In this document: piece by piece, positions 9,290 through 17,500 of the stretch
Layout: each line of letters begins with the position of its first letter
How positions within the stretch are numbered: the stretch's first letter is position 1
Source of the DNA: Chrysomallon squamiferum
Taxonomy: Eukaryota; Mollusca; Gastropoda; Neomphalida; Peltospiridae
Length of the DNA: 17,500 nt
Assembly: GCA_012295275.1 (NCBI GenBank)
Contig: CM022670.1
Coordinates: 8,505,506-8,523,005 of the forward strand
Direction of reading: 5' to 3'
Position numbers and translations under genes: made by a program
The notes under the pieces: model-generated
Told to the model about the DNA's origin: nothing
Database searches by the model: none
What the model saw: only the letters and a program-made list of their open reading frames with translations

Positions 9290-9342
9290 TTTCTGTATAT
9301 GTTTGCTCGTGTATGTTTATGACAAATATTAAATATTAACAG
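9001..9342 (+). other. Intron of the EF-hand gene with a GT microsatellite
   Basis: This 342-base interval is bounded by GTACGT and ATTAACAG. It contains a nearly pure GT run at about 9241-9287. Splicing at these ends keeps the frame between the shifted reading (KKKQ) and the last exon, supporting them as the ancestral splice sites. A second acceptor, TGTTTTCTAG, occurs 13 bases downstream at 9354-9355. Confidence 0.6.
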
Positions 9343-9554
9343 ATATGTTTTCTAGATTGGACTATATGAAAGAACGCTTTAGAACAATGGACAAAGATGG
9401 CGACGGTTTTGTAACGGCGGACGATTTTTACCAGGACATGAAAGAAAGAGGATATGAAATTACTATGAATGACGCCATTGTTTTCGTGAATAAAGTGGAC
9501 ACCGATGGTGACGGGAAAATTGACTTGAACGACTACATGGCGTTTAATAACTGA
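9343..9554 (+). CDS. Terminal exon of an EF-hand calcium-binding protein (two EF-hands)
   Basis: The exon encodes the C-terminal half of a small calmodulin/troponin-C-like calcium sensor or buffer. Joined to the previous exon it continues NMFSRLDYMKERFRTM. The second loop is DKDGDGFVTADD and the third loop is DTDGDGKIDLND, followed by YMAFNN and a TGA at 9552-9554. Loop starts are 36 residues apart, the usual spacing in paired EF-hands, and the first loop lies 38 residues before the second. Both loops here have Asp at position 12, where Glu is usual; this generally weakens calcium binding and favours magnesium. Family members usually carry four EF-hands, so one hand and the start codon should lie upstream. 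An internal ATG at 9345 exists but is not a likely start, since splicing at 9342 places it inside the protein. I cannot name the gene. Because of the upstream frameshift the locus may be non-functional. Confidence 0.8.
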
Positions 9555-9627
9555 GATGTGATTGATATCCTAAGTGCCAACGTGAAATCAGACATTACAG
9601 AGATTTTTAACCATTCCAGATAAGAAT

Positions 9628-9633
9628 AATAAA
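9628..9633 (+). terminator. Poly(A) signal AATAAA of the EF-hand gene
   Basis: A canonical AATAAA sits 74 bases after the stop codon and is followed within about 10 bases by a GT-rich stretch (TTTGTGTTTATGG). This is a standard arrangement for transcript cleavage. Confidence 0.65.
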
Positions 9634-10037
9634 TATTTGTGTTTATGGAAACACTATTTCAGAAAATCACATATATACAAAAACCATCTACTTATATTTG
9701 ATGAAACAAAATTTTGTGGTGAAAAGTTTCATACTAAAAATTTCTAATATCTTATTACCATTAGTTTATGAATTAATGCTACACAACAACTGCTCATTTT
9801 ATGTCGTTGATCACAGAAACCATATTCTTGCTTTCGTGTTTTTCCTATGACGAACATAATTATGTAATAAATAATGATTACTGTTATTTATTATTCTATT
9901 TTATTTATTTATTTTTTTTTTAAATTTTATTATATTATTATTATTTTTTTGTTTGTTAAGAATTATATACATAAATATTAAGATTTACTAAAATATTTCG
10001 TTCATTTCCTGACAGAAAACATTTTAAAATTAACATA
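9634..10037. other. Non-coding, no gene seen
   Basis: AT-rich DNA with TTTA/ATT-type low-complexity sequence at about 9885-9955. Nothing else is recognisable. Confidence 0.6.
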
Positions 10038-10246
10038 TAATGCTGAATATAATACGCATAACCTTGATAATATTAAAATATATATAAGTGGAAAAAAATA
10101 AAAGTGCAAGCCTACATGTACGTACGGTAATTTTCCTATATATTTAAATTATATATCCACAGTAAGAAATGGAATGTTCAAAGTACGTATTCTGTTGTGA
10201 CCAAAAGTAGACCTCCATATGCTGTAAATGTATTCATATTTTATTT
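10038..10246 (+). repeat. Dispersed repeat, copy 1
   Basis: This shares several long matches, in the same order and orientation, with 16923-17192. They include TAATGCTGAATAT, GTAATTTTCCTATATA, TATTCTGTTGTGA followed by AAAAG, AGACCTC, and CTGTAAATGTATTCATATT. The match is interrupted by indels, so both copies are old. No coding capacity, terminal repeats or target-site duplications are obvious. It is probably a non-autonomous transposable element or the end of a larger one. Confidence 0.7.
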
Positions 10247-10596
10247 TCTAATGGTAGTAAGAGTTTATTAGTACGTTCTGTAAAAATAAAATCAGTTTAT
10301 TGAATTAAAAAACATTACATGCAAATTACATGAATTTTAAAAACTCGGGTCTAAAAGAGGTGGTGCACCTGTACCACGAAACCTCACAGTCAAACAACAC
10401 GTATACTGTCATATAAAATAATTTACATATATCTTCTGTTACAGTATGACACATAGCTGCATAAAATGCATCCAGTTATAATTTTATTATCTTTATCTAC
10501 TAATAATAATAATAACCATTACAGTACACATATATACGAACATACATACATTAATATGTACGTAAACGCACACCTACACATATGTTTGTGTAGAGG

Positions 10597-10685
10597 ATGA
10601 CGGACAAAACCCCTGCCGGACATAATCACCGTAACAAGATTCTTGCTTCATATAATCTAGACCTTCGCTTGCACTTAACAAACAG
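10597..10685 (+). CDS. Weak candidate first coding exon (29 codons) before a good donor
   Basis: An ATG at 10597-10599 opens a frame of 29 codons, MTDKTPAGHNHRNKILASYN and onward, that stays open up to a strong donor AACAG then GTAAGC (GT at 10686-10687). The segment is richer in GC than its neighbours. There is no recognisable domain, no clear partner exon downstream, and part of it (GGACAAAACCCC) resembles simple repeats seen in molluscan DNA. It may be chance. Confidence 0.18.
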
Positions 10686-12126
10686 GTAAGCTGCATTTTA
10701 TTTTATTTAATTTATTTACGACTACTACTACTACTTGTAAAACGATGTTTAGCACATAATCTTACTTCATTTCAAAATAGAAAACTACCACTAAACAGAG
10801 AAGCTTTCTCATTATGCAGTGTGAAAGTCGTGGAACGTCTTTATTTCTGTGGCTTACAATCTTTAGTCCCATTTCTGTGAATAGTGTTCAGTTTATGTAA
10901 TGATTAGATTTCATGGTCTTTGTTTTAGAATCTTTATCAGCTTGTTTGGTCCTAACATAAGTAAGTAATTGTTTCCTTTTTGTCTCTGCTTGAAATGGTT
11001 GAGTGGTTTTTGTGATTAGTTGTGGTCAGACAGCGCTATATTTACAAGTGTCACAGAGTCATCACGTCATTTGGTTTCTTTCTTTCATTTGATGTCTGTC
11101 TTTCAGTCAGGTATGTTGTCTATATGTCTGTATGTTTAAATTACACCATTTATGAAAATCTAGCTTTCAAAACAGACTGTAATGTTTTAAAATGTTCAGT
11201 TCAAATAACTTAATTAAAAACTCTTCCTAGAAGGTTGTTTCATAAAATATTTCCATTTATAATTTTAAATTTGTGAAAAAACTTCAAGAAAATAGAATAA
11301 ATAAAGAATGCAATATAAATTGTAATAGTTTTATCCATTTAAATCAATAATGATCAACTGTTGATTAACTGAATTTCAGAAAAGAATAAAGACATTTTAC
11401 TAAGAATTTATTGCTGTGTAGTTCAGATGTTTTTTGTGTTACTTCTCACTGACGTTTTATATATCTAAATTGATTTTACAAGTAATATCTAAATCCATAC
11501 GTGTAACCATCTGAATCTTGAAAAGTCTAGAACAGTGCTTTCTTCTGAAATATAATTGTTTTTAATTCATAATTTGATTTGGGACTGTACTTTTAACTTG
11601 TAAATTTGTATACGTGACAATCATAATTTTAAATCAGTTTGAAATTCTGCTTTAAGACTGTATAATTATTTCTAAAAATGTGTGATTGATTTTAGATTTT
11701 TGGGATTTTTTTTTTAATATCAAATCTGAGAAAACAATTCAACTTTGTAACTGTTGTTTTTAAAACTTATAAAAAGATGCAGACTTTCTACAATATAGAT
11801 TTTACAGGTTTTTAGATTTTTGTTCTTGCGTTTGTACTTTCAGGTGTTGAGTATAGGCAAGCTATACAATGTTATTTGGAATGGCTCCTTCCTGCAAAAA
11901 AAAGAGCATAGGTATTAGTAACATTACTTAACATTACAAGTTTGTATTTTCTCACTAATATTCGCACATTACTGGAATTATATTCTTTGATATTTTTCTC
12001 TTTTTTTCTGCACCTTTTCTTTCATTTTCACTTTTAAGAACGTCATGGAAATAGTTATTGAACATTATAAATGTTGCTGTAGTGTGTGAGAAAAGAGCAA
12101 CTAAAGGAGTAATATTTAAAAGAAAA
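10686..12126. other. Non-coding T-rich stretch, no supported gene
   Basis: Long T-rich sequence on the plus strand with no open frame of substance. The one at 11022-11213 has no domain and low-complexity content. It could be intron or intergenic DNA. Confidence 0.6.
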
Positions 12127-12330
12127 ATGTTTGTTGGTGTTTGTGTATGTGTTTGTTTCTGTTGGCTTGTTTACTTGTTTGTGTTTGTGTTTTTAGTTTG
12201 TGTGTTTGATGGTTTGTTTGCTTGTTTTTGATTCTTTTATGTGTTTGTTTTGTGTTTGTTTGCTTGTTTGTTTGCTTGTTTGTTTGTTTGTGTTTGTTAG
12301 TGTTTGCTTGTTTGTTTGTTTTTGTGTGTA
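12127..12330. repeat. TTTG-rich imperfect tandem tract
   Basis: About 200 bases made almost entirely of G and T on the plus strand, built from TTTG, TTTGTG and TTTGCTTG units with scattered interruptions. This is an old, degenerate tetranucleotide array. Confidence 0.9.
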
Positions 12331-12801
12331 CATACTCTAGGAGTTTTCACAAAAAATAATAACAAATAACAAGGAAGATCATGCACTCGTGTGGACAGGA
12401 CAGCAGGCAAAGATTCATTAAAAATGAAAACCAAACTGAAATGGTTATATGGCAGAAACGACTATTTGATGATAATCAGTGAATTTTCTCTCACAGTTAG
12501 ATGGCTGTTACATTTATTTTGTTTAACAGATTCTACTAAATCAACTTTTTAACATTTTTGGATTACGAGCAAAACAAATTTTGTGATTAGCACTTTGATC
12601 ATTATTAACCTTTCATAGAAACAATTTGAAAAAAAATCTCATTTAATATAATCTGATTAATGATTTTTTTTTATGAACATACAGTGTAATATCCAAGGGA
12701 CATAACTCATCATTAACACTTTTAAGTGGATATATTTAGTCTAAGAGCATTAATAAAGGTGACAGTGATAATGCAATATGTCCATATAACATTTATAAAA
12801 T

Positions 12802-12802
<1 letters not shown>
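12331..12802. other. Non-coding, no feature seen
   Basis: AT-rich sequence without recognisable genes, repeats or RNA genes. Confidence 0.6.
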
Positions 12803-12843
<41 letters not shown>

Positions 12844-12893
12844 TTAATAATATTAATAATAGTAATAATCGTAAATAATATTATTATTATTAA
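12803..12893. repeat. AAT microsatellite with a reverse-complement ATT end
   Basis: A pure AAT run (12803-12842) passes through imperfect AATATT units to a short ATTATTATTATTA run (about 12878-12891) that can pair with the start, so the region can fold into an AT hairpin. A short AT dinucleotide run follows at about 12910-12926. Confidence 0.85.
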
Positions 12894-12926
12894 CAAATCA
12901 ACATCAATAAATATATATATATATAT

Positions 12927-14804
12927 AAATTAATAAAAAACACAATAAAATATATTTATTTAAATTTCAGAATAGATGAATATAGTACAAAAACGAATGA
13001 AAAATGCTGTCAGTACTGAAGTGATGTTTGTAAATCCAGCTTTATACCACCTGCCACCTTATTTATTTTTAATCATTCATAATTATGTGCAGATAACCAT
13101 AATGTCAGTTTTTCTTCATTTTTGTTCTGTTTGATGAAATTGTAGGTTCTTTTTTTTGTGGGATTTTTTTTTTTTTTTTTTTTTTTTCAATTGAATACTC
13201 TTTGATTTTTTATCATTTACGCTAATCTAGATACTTAAAACTTATATTATTTATATTTTTTTTTAGAACAGTAGAAAGCTCCGTGTTTATTGATTTTGGA
13301 CTCCTTTAATTTTATCTGCAAACTGTCTATGAGAGTATTTTACTTTGATTCATAGTGTTTTGATATTTAAACAATTGTGTTAACTTACATAAGGTAACAA
13401 TATTTTCTGGATGAAAGGTGTCATGCAATTTCTAAGTATCTGATTACCTTAGTCTTTAAATTAAAATTGCTCATTTCATAATGTTGAATACAGAAATTAT
13501 AATTCTTACACGTTTTTTTCTTTCTGACAAATGTATTAATATTGTAATAAATAAAAACTTTTTAAAATAAATATTAAAACTTAAGTAATTCATTAATCCA
13601 AGTCTTTGAGGTTTATTTTGAAGAACTTTGTTTCGGGCATGGGATTGGATGTTTAGATTAAATTTTTAGTACTCCTAGATTTTTCTATATTAATGTAACC
13701 ATTTTTCTCAGAAAACATGGATCTGCTTCTATATGTATTGCGTCGGTATATATGAGTTAAAGTTTCAGCTAACATTCTCAGTAAGCCCAGTTATTAAAGT
13801 CCTGCATTCCCACCATTTCTGTTAAAAAGCTCGAGCTAATAATTACTAGTTGAGGATCCTATACACTTGGAATCGGAAATGTTTCAGACTTTTAGACTAT
13901 TAGGAGATAACCTTACATTATTATCAAAGTCTAAACATGAAACTCGTTGATTTTTTGTATGTAGCTTATATAGATAGCCTATAGGTATAATTATCGATTT
14001 TTTTTTTTTTTTTTTTTTTTTTACTAAATTTATTAACATTACATCTATTATTCTCATATTCGTTTTCAGTAACAAGGAATCTATAAATTCTGTTGAGACT
14101 GGACCCTGCAATGAATATCTCTCATCAAGTAACTACAGCTTCCTCTCCCCGAATCCTCCAAAAAGAGAAAAAAACAAACAAAAAAACACATGAACAACAA
14201 CAGCACAAACAACAAAACAATACCAGTTAAATAAATTCTTTTCTACACGATTCTGTTTTAGTCCAGTATTTGCCAGCTATTTCGTTGTTATTATAACACA
14301 ACCATACAGGACTTTTACCCAGACGAAACGGTAGTACTTTGGTCTCTGTTCTACACGTCATGAAACTACTTTGGCGTGTGATCTACAGCTTAAAAGGCGA
14401 TCTGCAGCAATACAAATATTGAGGAAATTTCTGTAATATAAGAGGAAGATCTTAAAATCCTTAAACGGTTAATGCATGATACCTATAAAAAAAAAAAAAA
14501 CCCCATCATATCCAGGCAAACTTCATTTCTGATTAGATACACGATTTTTTTTTTATTCATTCCGACGAATAGCCAGCATATTCCGATTTAAATCGTATAA
14601 ATACTCGTGCAGTTCAAAAACCTGGTTGGATTCGAAAATTCGAATTTTGAAAACGATGAGAGTAGTGAACCAAAGAACTTTCCAATCACACTTTGATTAT
14701 TTTCGTTGACTACAGATGAGGAAGAATGTTTGTAGATCTTTTTTCTTGCGTTTCTAGCAGATGTTCGCTCAATTCATCGATAAAATTATTCAAATTTGTA
14801 TACT
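12927..14804. other. Non-coding stretch with poly-T runs, no supported gene
   Basis: Poly-T runs lie at about 13164-13187 and 13998-14022 and a poly-A at about 14487-14501. The minus-strand open frame at 13884-14111 reads through the poly-T and has no domain. Near 14584-14648 are two perfect short palindromes (CGATTTAAATCG and AAAATTCGAATTTT) flanking a TATAAATA at 14596-14603. In such AT-rich DNA these may well be chance, so I do not call a promoter. Confidence 0.55.
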
Positions 14805-14962
14805 TTTTAGCCCTTGTTACTTATACTTGTTACTACAAATAAAAGGAAAATTTGTTTCATTTATGCCGTGAAAAATAATGTTTACATTTTAGCCCTTGTT
14901 TCTATAAATTATAAATATATAATAAAAGGAAAATTTGTTTAATTTATGCCGTGAAAAATAAT
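14805..14962. repeat. Tandem duplication, two copies of about 75 bases
   Basis: Copy 1 (14805-14879) and copy 2 (14887-14962) share TTTTAGCCCTTGTT at the left and AATAAAAGGAAAATTTGTTT followed by ATTTATGCCGTGAAAAATAAT at the right. They differ mainly in a short middle segment. The period is about 82 bases. Confidence 0.9.
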
Positions 14963-15477
14963 AATTTTCTCGGTGTAGATCACTAGATCGCTTACATCAC
15001 ACACCAATGTAGCAGCGACGAAAGTTACACCCGGTAATCCCAGTATTAACGATATAACTTTGACTTCTGGGATCATGATCCCGGAGCTGTCGTTACGTTT
15101 AACCCTATGGTTAACATGTTGACAAAATGCTCATGATCTCGAACGTCGTTAGCCTAAGATAACAAAGATGAAACCCTGTTGTTAACAGTGTCGTTTATTA
15201 AAGGTAAAAAAAAACATGATACGCACTGCGCATTCTGCACACTAAATAAACATCATATGCCGATAATCACTGACATCATCTGCTTATAAGGTCCTGGCTT
15301 GAGTTTGTCAGCCATGCTTGCTTACTAAAACACATTTATCTATGAGACGGGTCGAATCTGGGTACCAAATTGTTAAACGGATCCGGTATGTATATCAGTA
15401 AAATAGCTACAACTTTCGTCCATATTTATCTAGGAACATGCAGCTTTCATTATGTTGTTGTATATAAAATTGTTGTT
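14963..15477. other. Non-coding, CpG-containing in its first part
   Basis: From about 14980 to 15160 there are more CpGs than in the surrounding DNA. A perfect 14-base palindrome GGGATCATGATCCC lies at 15069-15082, and an ATCCCAG/CTGGGAT inverted pair lies nearby. No frame is convincingly coding on either strand. It may be a regulatory region or part of an old mobile element. Confidence 0.45.
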
Positions 15478-15529
15478 AGACAAAATGCAATATAAAGAGT
15501 TTAAGACAAAATACAATATAAAGAGTTTA
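15478..15529. repeat. Tandem duplication of 26 bases
   Basis: Two adjacent copies of a unit beginning AGACAAAAT and ending AATATAAAGAGTTTA differ at a single base (G versus A in the tenth position). Confidence 0.95.
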
Positions 15530-15583
15530 CACTTATATGTTCTTTTTACAGCATACATATAAATATCATATTTATCTTTTGTC

Positions 15584-16065
15584 TATGTCAGAAAACCTTT
15601 TTAGATTTAATCAGAGGGACTTATTGTAAACAGGATATGATTAATATTTAGACTGGCACAGAGCAAAATTGAGTACAGATAATAAACACATCAAAACACT
15701 GTTACACTCAAAAAACCAGCTTTGTTAAACATTTCCAACGTGGCAGTTAACAGAATCAAACGATTTATAATCCGATCTACGAACACAGTAAGCAATTTAA
15801 TATGTAATAAATATGTCAGAAAACCTTTTTCAGATTTATGCAGAGTGCTTTAATGTAAACAGAATGTGATTGATATTACTACACCCTCGAAGGGAAAATT
15901 TTAGTGTAAATAAATAAACAGGAAAAAACACTCAGTTACACTTTAAACAACAAACCGGCTTGGTTAAATAAACATTGGTTAAACACTTCCAATGTGGCTA
16001 TTAACATAATCAAGTGATCAATAATCCGATCTATCAACCCAGCCACCAGCTGAATATAAAATAAA
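15584..16065. repeat. Tandem duplication with 228-base period
   Basis: Copy A (15584-15811) and copy B (15812 to about 16065) both begin TATGTCAGAAAACCTTTTT. They share, in order, GTAAACAG, TGTTACACT or AGTTACACT, TTGTTAAACA or TGGTTAAACA, TTCCAACGTGGC or TTCCAATGTGGC, and AATCCGATCTA. Copy B carries small insertions. The copies are diverged but collinear. There is no coding capacity. They may be two units of a satellite-like repeat carried by a mobile element. Confidence 0.9.
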
Positions 16066-16379
16066 CAATCCAGAAGATTCACAAACTAGTGCGACATAAA
16101 AATATATGAGCAGTTAAACATATAGGAAAGAAAGGTGGTTATATTCCCCAGCAAAACGAAATTAGAAAACAAATAATAGAGAATACAAAGCTTTCACTGT
16201 AACAAAATCTAATATTTAGAGAATGTTTATTCAAATTTGTTCCTGCCTTTTTCGGTTTTAGAAAATAAGTGATGCACTTAGTTTTAATATGAATACATTA
16301 CTCTGTAATGAAGTATGATGTAACTTAAAAAAAAACAACAACATATAAATAAATAAATACATCTGTTCACCTGTTTGGT
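16066..16379. other. Non-coding, no feature seen
   Basis: AT-rich DNA with a short AAAT run at about 16345-16360. The minus-strand open frame at 16258-16512 has no domain and overlaps the CpG-rich block. Confidence 0.6.
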
Positions 16380-16690
16380 ATTCAGAGTCCAGATTTATGT
16401 ATCGCACGTGCGCAGGCGCTGCTCGAAACAAACATCTCATCGATAGTAAACAAAATAACGACGCAGTGATTCTCTTTATTACGAGAGACTTCAAACGACA
16501 TCGTAACGACAAGCAAACGACACTGTTGGCTAACCGAGTCGTTATGCTGTGGTTCGCGTCATTTTACGAAGTCGTTGTGATGTAACGACCGACATTTTCA
16601 GGAACATGGCTCCTGGTTCGTTTTGCGGAACTATAGATATTTGACTGTGAAGTTGATGATTTTATAATGCACTGTCAATTCTTAGTACTC
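16380..16690 (+). promoter_or_regulatory. CpG-rich promoter-like island with E-box and NRF1-like site
   Basis: Between about 16403 and 16630 CpG dinucleotides are dense, at least 25 by eye, in otherwise CpG-poor AT-rich DNA. A perfect E-box CACGTG (16405-16410, inside palindrome CGCACGTGCG) overlaps an NRF1-like TGCGCAGGCGC (16409-16419). Seven AACGAC/GTCGTT hexamers follow. An ATG in good context (GGAACATGGC, 16604-16606) opens only 12 codons, and a strong donor CTC then GTAAGA lies at 16690-16691. This looks like a transcription start region with a mostly non-coding first exon on the plus strand. The direction and the downstream gene are not proven. Confidence 0.4.
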
Positions 16691-16922
16691 GTAAGAAAAG
16701 ATTTCATGAACAGAACACAAAATGAAGTGATTTTAGAATCCTATTTTGCTGCAGACATTCTCCCGTTGTTGTTTCTTTTTGTTTTTTCAATTAAATATCT
16801 CTCACTCTATCATAATATGTGACTTTGCCGTCGCTATCTAAATTCTTGATTTTCTACGCATAGTGTAAAAACGCCAGAAATTCTCCTCTCCGTTATATCA
16901 TAATAATAATATAAAGTTACCA

Positions 16923-17192
16923 GTAATGCTGAATATGATATTCACTCCCATCTAAAATGAAATGTCTTTAAATAGACACAACAACAAACAGCTCTACGTA
17001 TACGTATTCAAAATAAAGTACTCGATGAAATATTCAGTTAACGTAGTACAGTAATTTTCCTATATACTTAAATAAAATATGGAGAGTTAGAAATGAAACA
17101 TTGAAATAAAATACATATTCTGTTGTGATTAAAAGCAAACACCGATATAACTGCAGACCTCTCTATACTGTAAATGTATTCATATTTTATTT
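16923..17192 (+). repeat. Dispersed repeat, copy 2
   Basis: Collinear with 10038-10246 in the same orientation. It is longer, mainly because of an extra segment of roughly 50-60 bases between the TAATGCTGAATAT block and the GTAATTTTCCTATATA block. The end CTGTAAATGTATTCATATT is shared exactly. Confidence 0.7.
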
Positions 17193-17296
17193 AGTACTTT
17201 AAACGACATATTTAAATAGTGTAATTTAATTTGTAGTCAAATGACATAAAAGTATCTATTACGATATGTCTGATTACACATCTTAACAATCACTGA

Positions 17297-17329
<33 letters not shown>

Positions 17330-17500
17330 GATTTGAATATGTTTTCAACTTATTTGCATAGATTGAAATTTGCACGTTCATTAATTCTGTATAAAAAGAT
17401 ATTATTACAATAATAATAATAATATTAACAATAACAACTAAAATAACAGTGATGACGATAAAAATAGCTATTGTTTACCCACTTGAAATGATATCTGCAG
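17193..17500. repeat. AT-rich end of window with ATT and AAT microsatellites
   Basis: A pure ATT run lies at about 17297-17329 and a short AAT run at about 17409-17424. No gene was seen. Confidence 0.7.

Noticed and set aside
14584-14648. TATAAATA flanked by two palindromes as a promoter
   Set aside because: TATA-like strings and AT palindromes are expected by chance in this composition, and there is no gene downstream.
16397-16585. Plus-strand 62-codon frame across the CpG-rich block
   Set aside because: Openness is explained by high CpG content and low TA content. The peptide has no domain, and a promoter-like reading fits better.

Overview
The window looks like nuclear DNA from a mollusc, more likely a gastropod than a bivalve or cephalopod, although the class is a guess. 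It is strongly AT-rich and packed with long ATT, TAG, TTTA, GT and TTTG microsatellites. Exons are flanked by GT/AG splice sites. One large uninterrupted protocadherin exon lies on the minus strand. A decayed element at about 1100-1240 resembles the tRNA-derived SINE family that I know from many molluscan genomes. Nothing here suggests bacteria, phage or virus.

Layout. 1-245 is compound microsatellite. 246-377 (minus) is a clean 44-codon exon of a gene I do not recognise. 378-1692 is non-coding and holds the SINE relic and probably the protocadherin 3' UTR. 1693-4449 (minus) is a complete 918-residue protocadherin: signal peptide, about seven cadherin repeats, one membrane span and a 115-residue tail ending in a CxxC-x12-CxxC cysteine cluster. 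An acceptor with a very long pyrimidine tract sits about 45 bases upstream of its ATG. It pairs with a donor at 4848, suggesting a 5' leader exon inside a GC-richer block (4849-4955) with CCAAT and AP-1-type sites. 4956-8916 is non-coding, with many microsatellites and one inverted TTTA/TAAA pair.

8917-9554 (plus) is the 3' end of an EF-hand calcium-binding protein gene: two exons, three EF-hand loops and a poly(A) signal. The first of these exons carries a one-base deletion in the codon for the twelfth loop residue. The gene is therefore a pseudogene, a frameshift allele or a sequence error, unless a nearby alternative splice pair is used to restore the frame.

9634-17500 has no convincing coding gene. 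It holds two copies of a dispersed repeat (10038-10246 and 16923-17192), a 228-base tandem duplication (15584-16065), smaller tandem duplications and a 200-base TTTG-rich tract. A CpG-rich promoter-like island at 16380-16690 contains seven AACGAC/GTCGTT hexamers within about 130 bases. A weak candidate first exon lies at 10597-10685.

The protocadherin and EF-hand genes are convergent or unrelated neighbours, and nothing indicates that they act together. I see no obvious new multi-gene system. The most interesting items are the cysteine-paired protocadherin tail, the single-base EF-hand lesion with its possible splice bypass, the unrecognised exon at 246-377, and the CpG island with the clustered hexamer.
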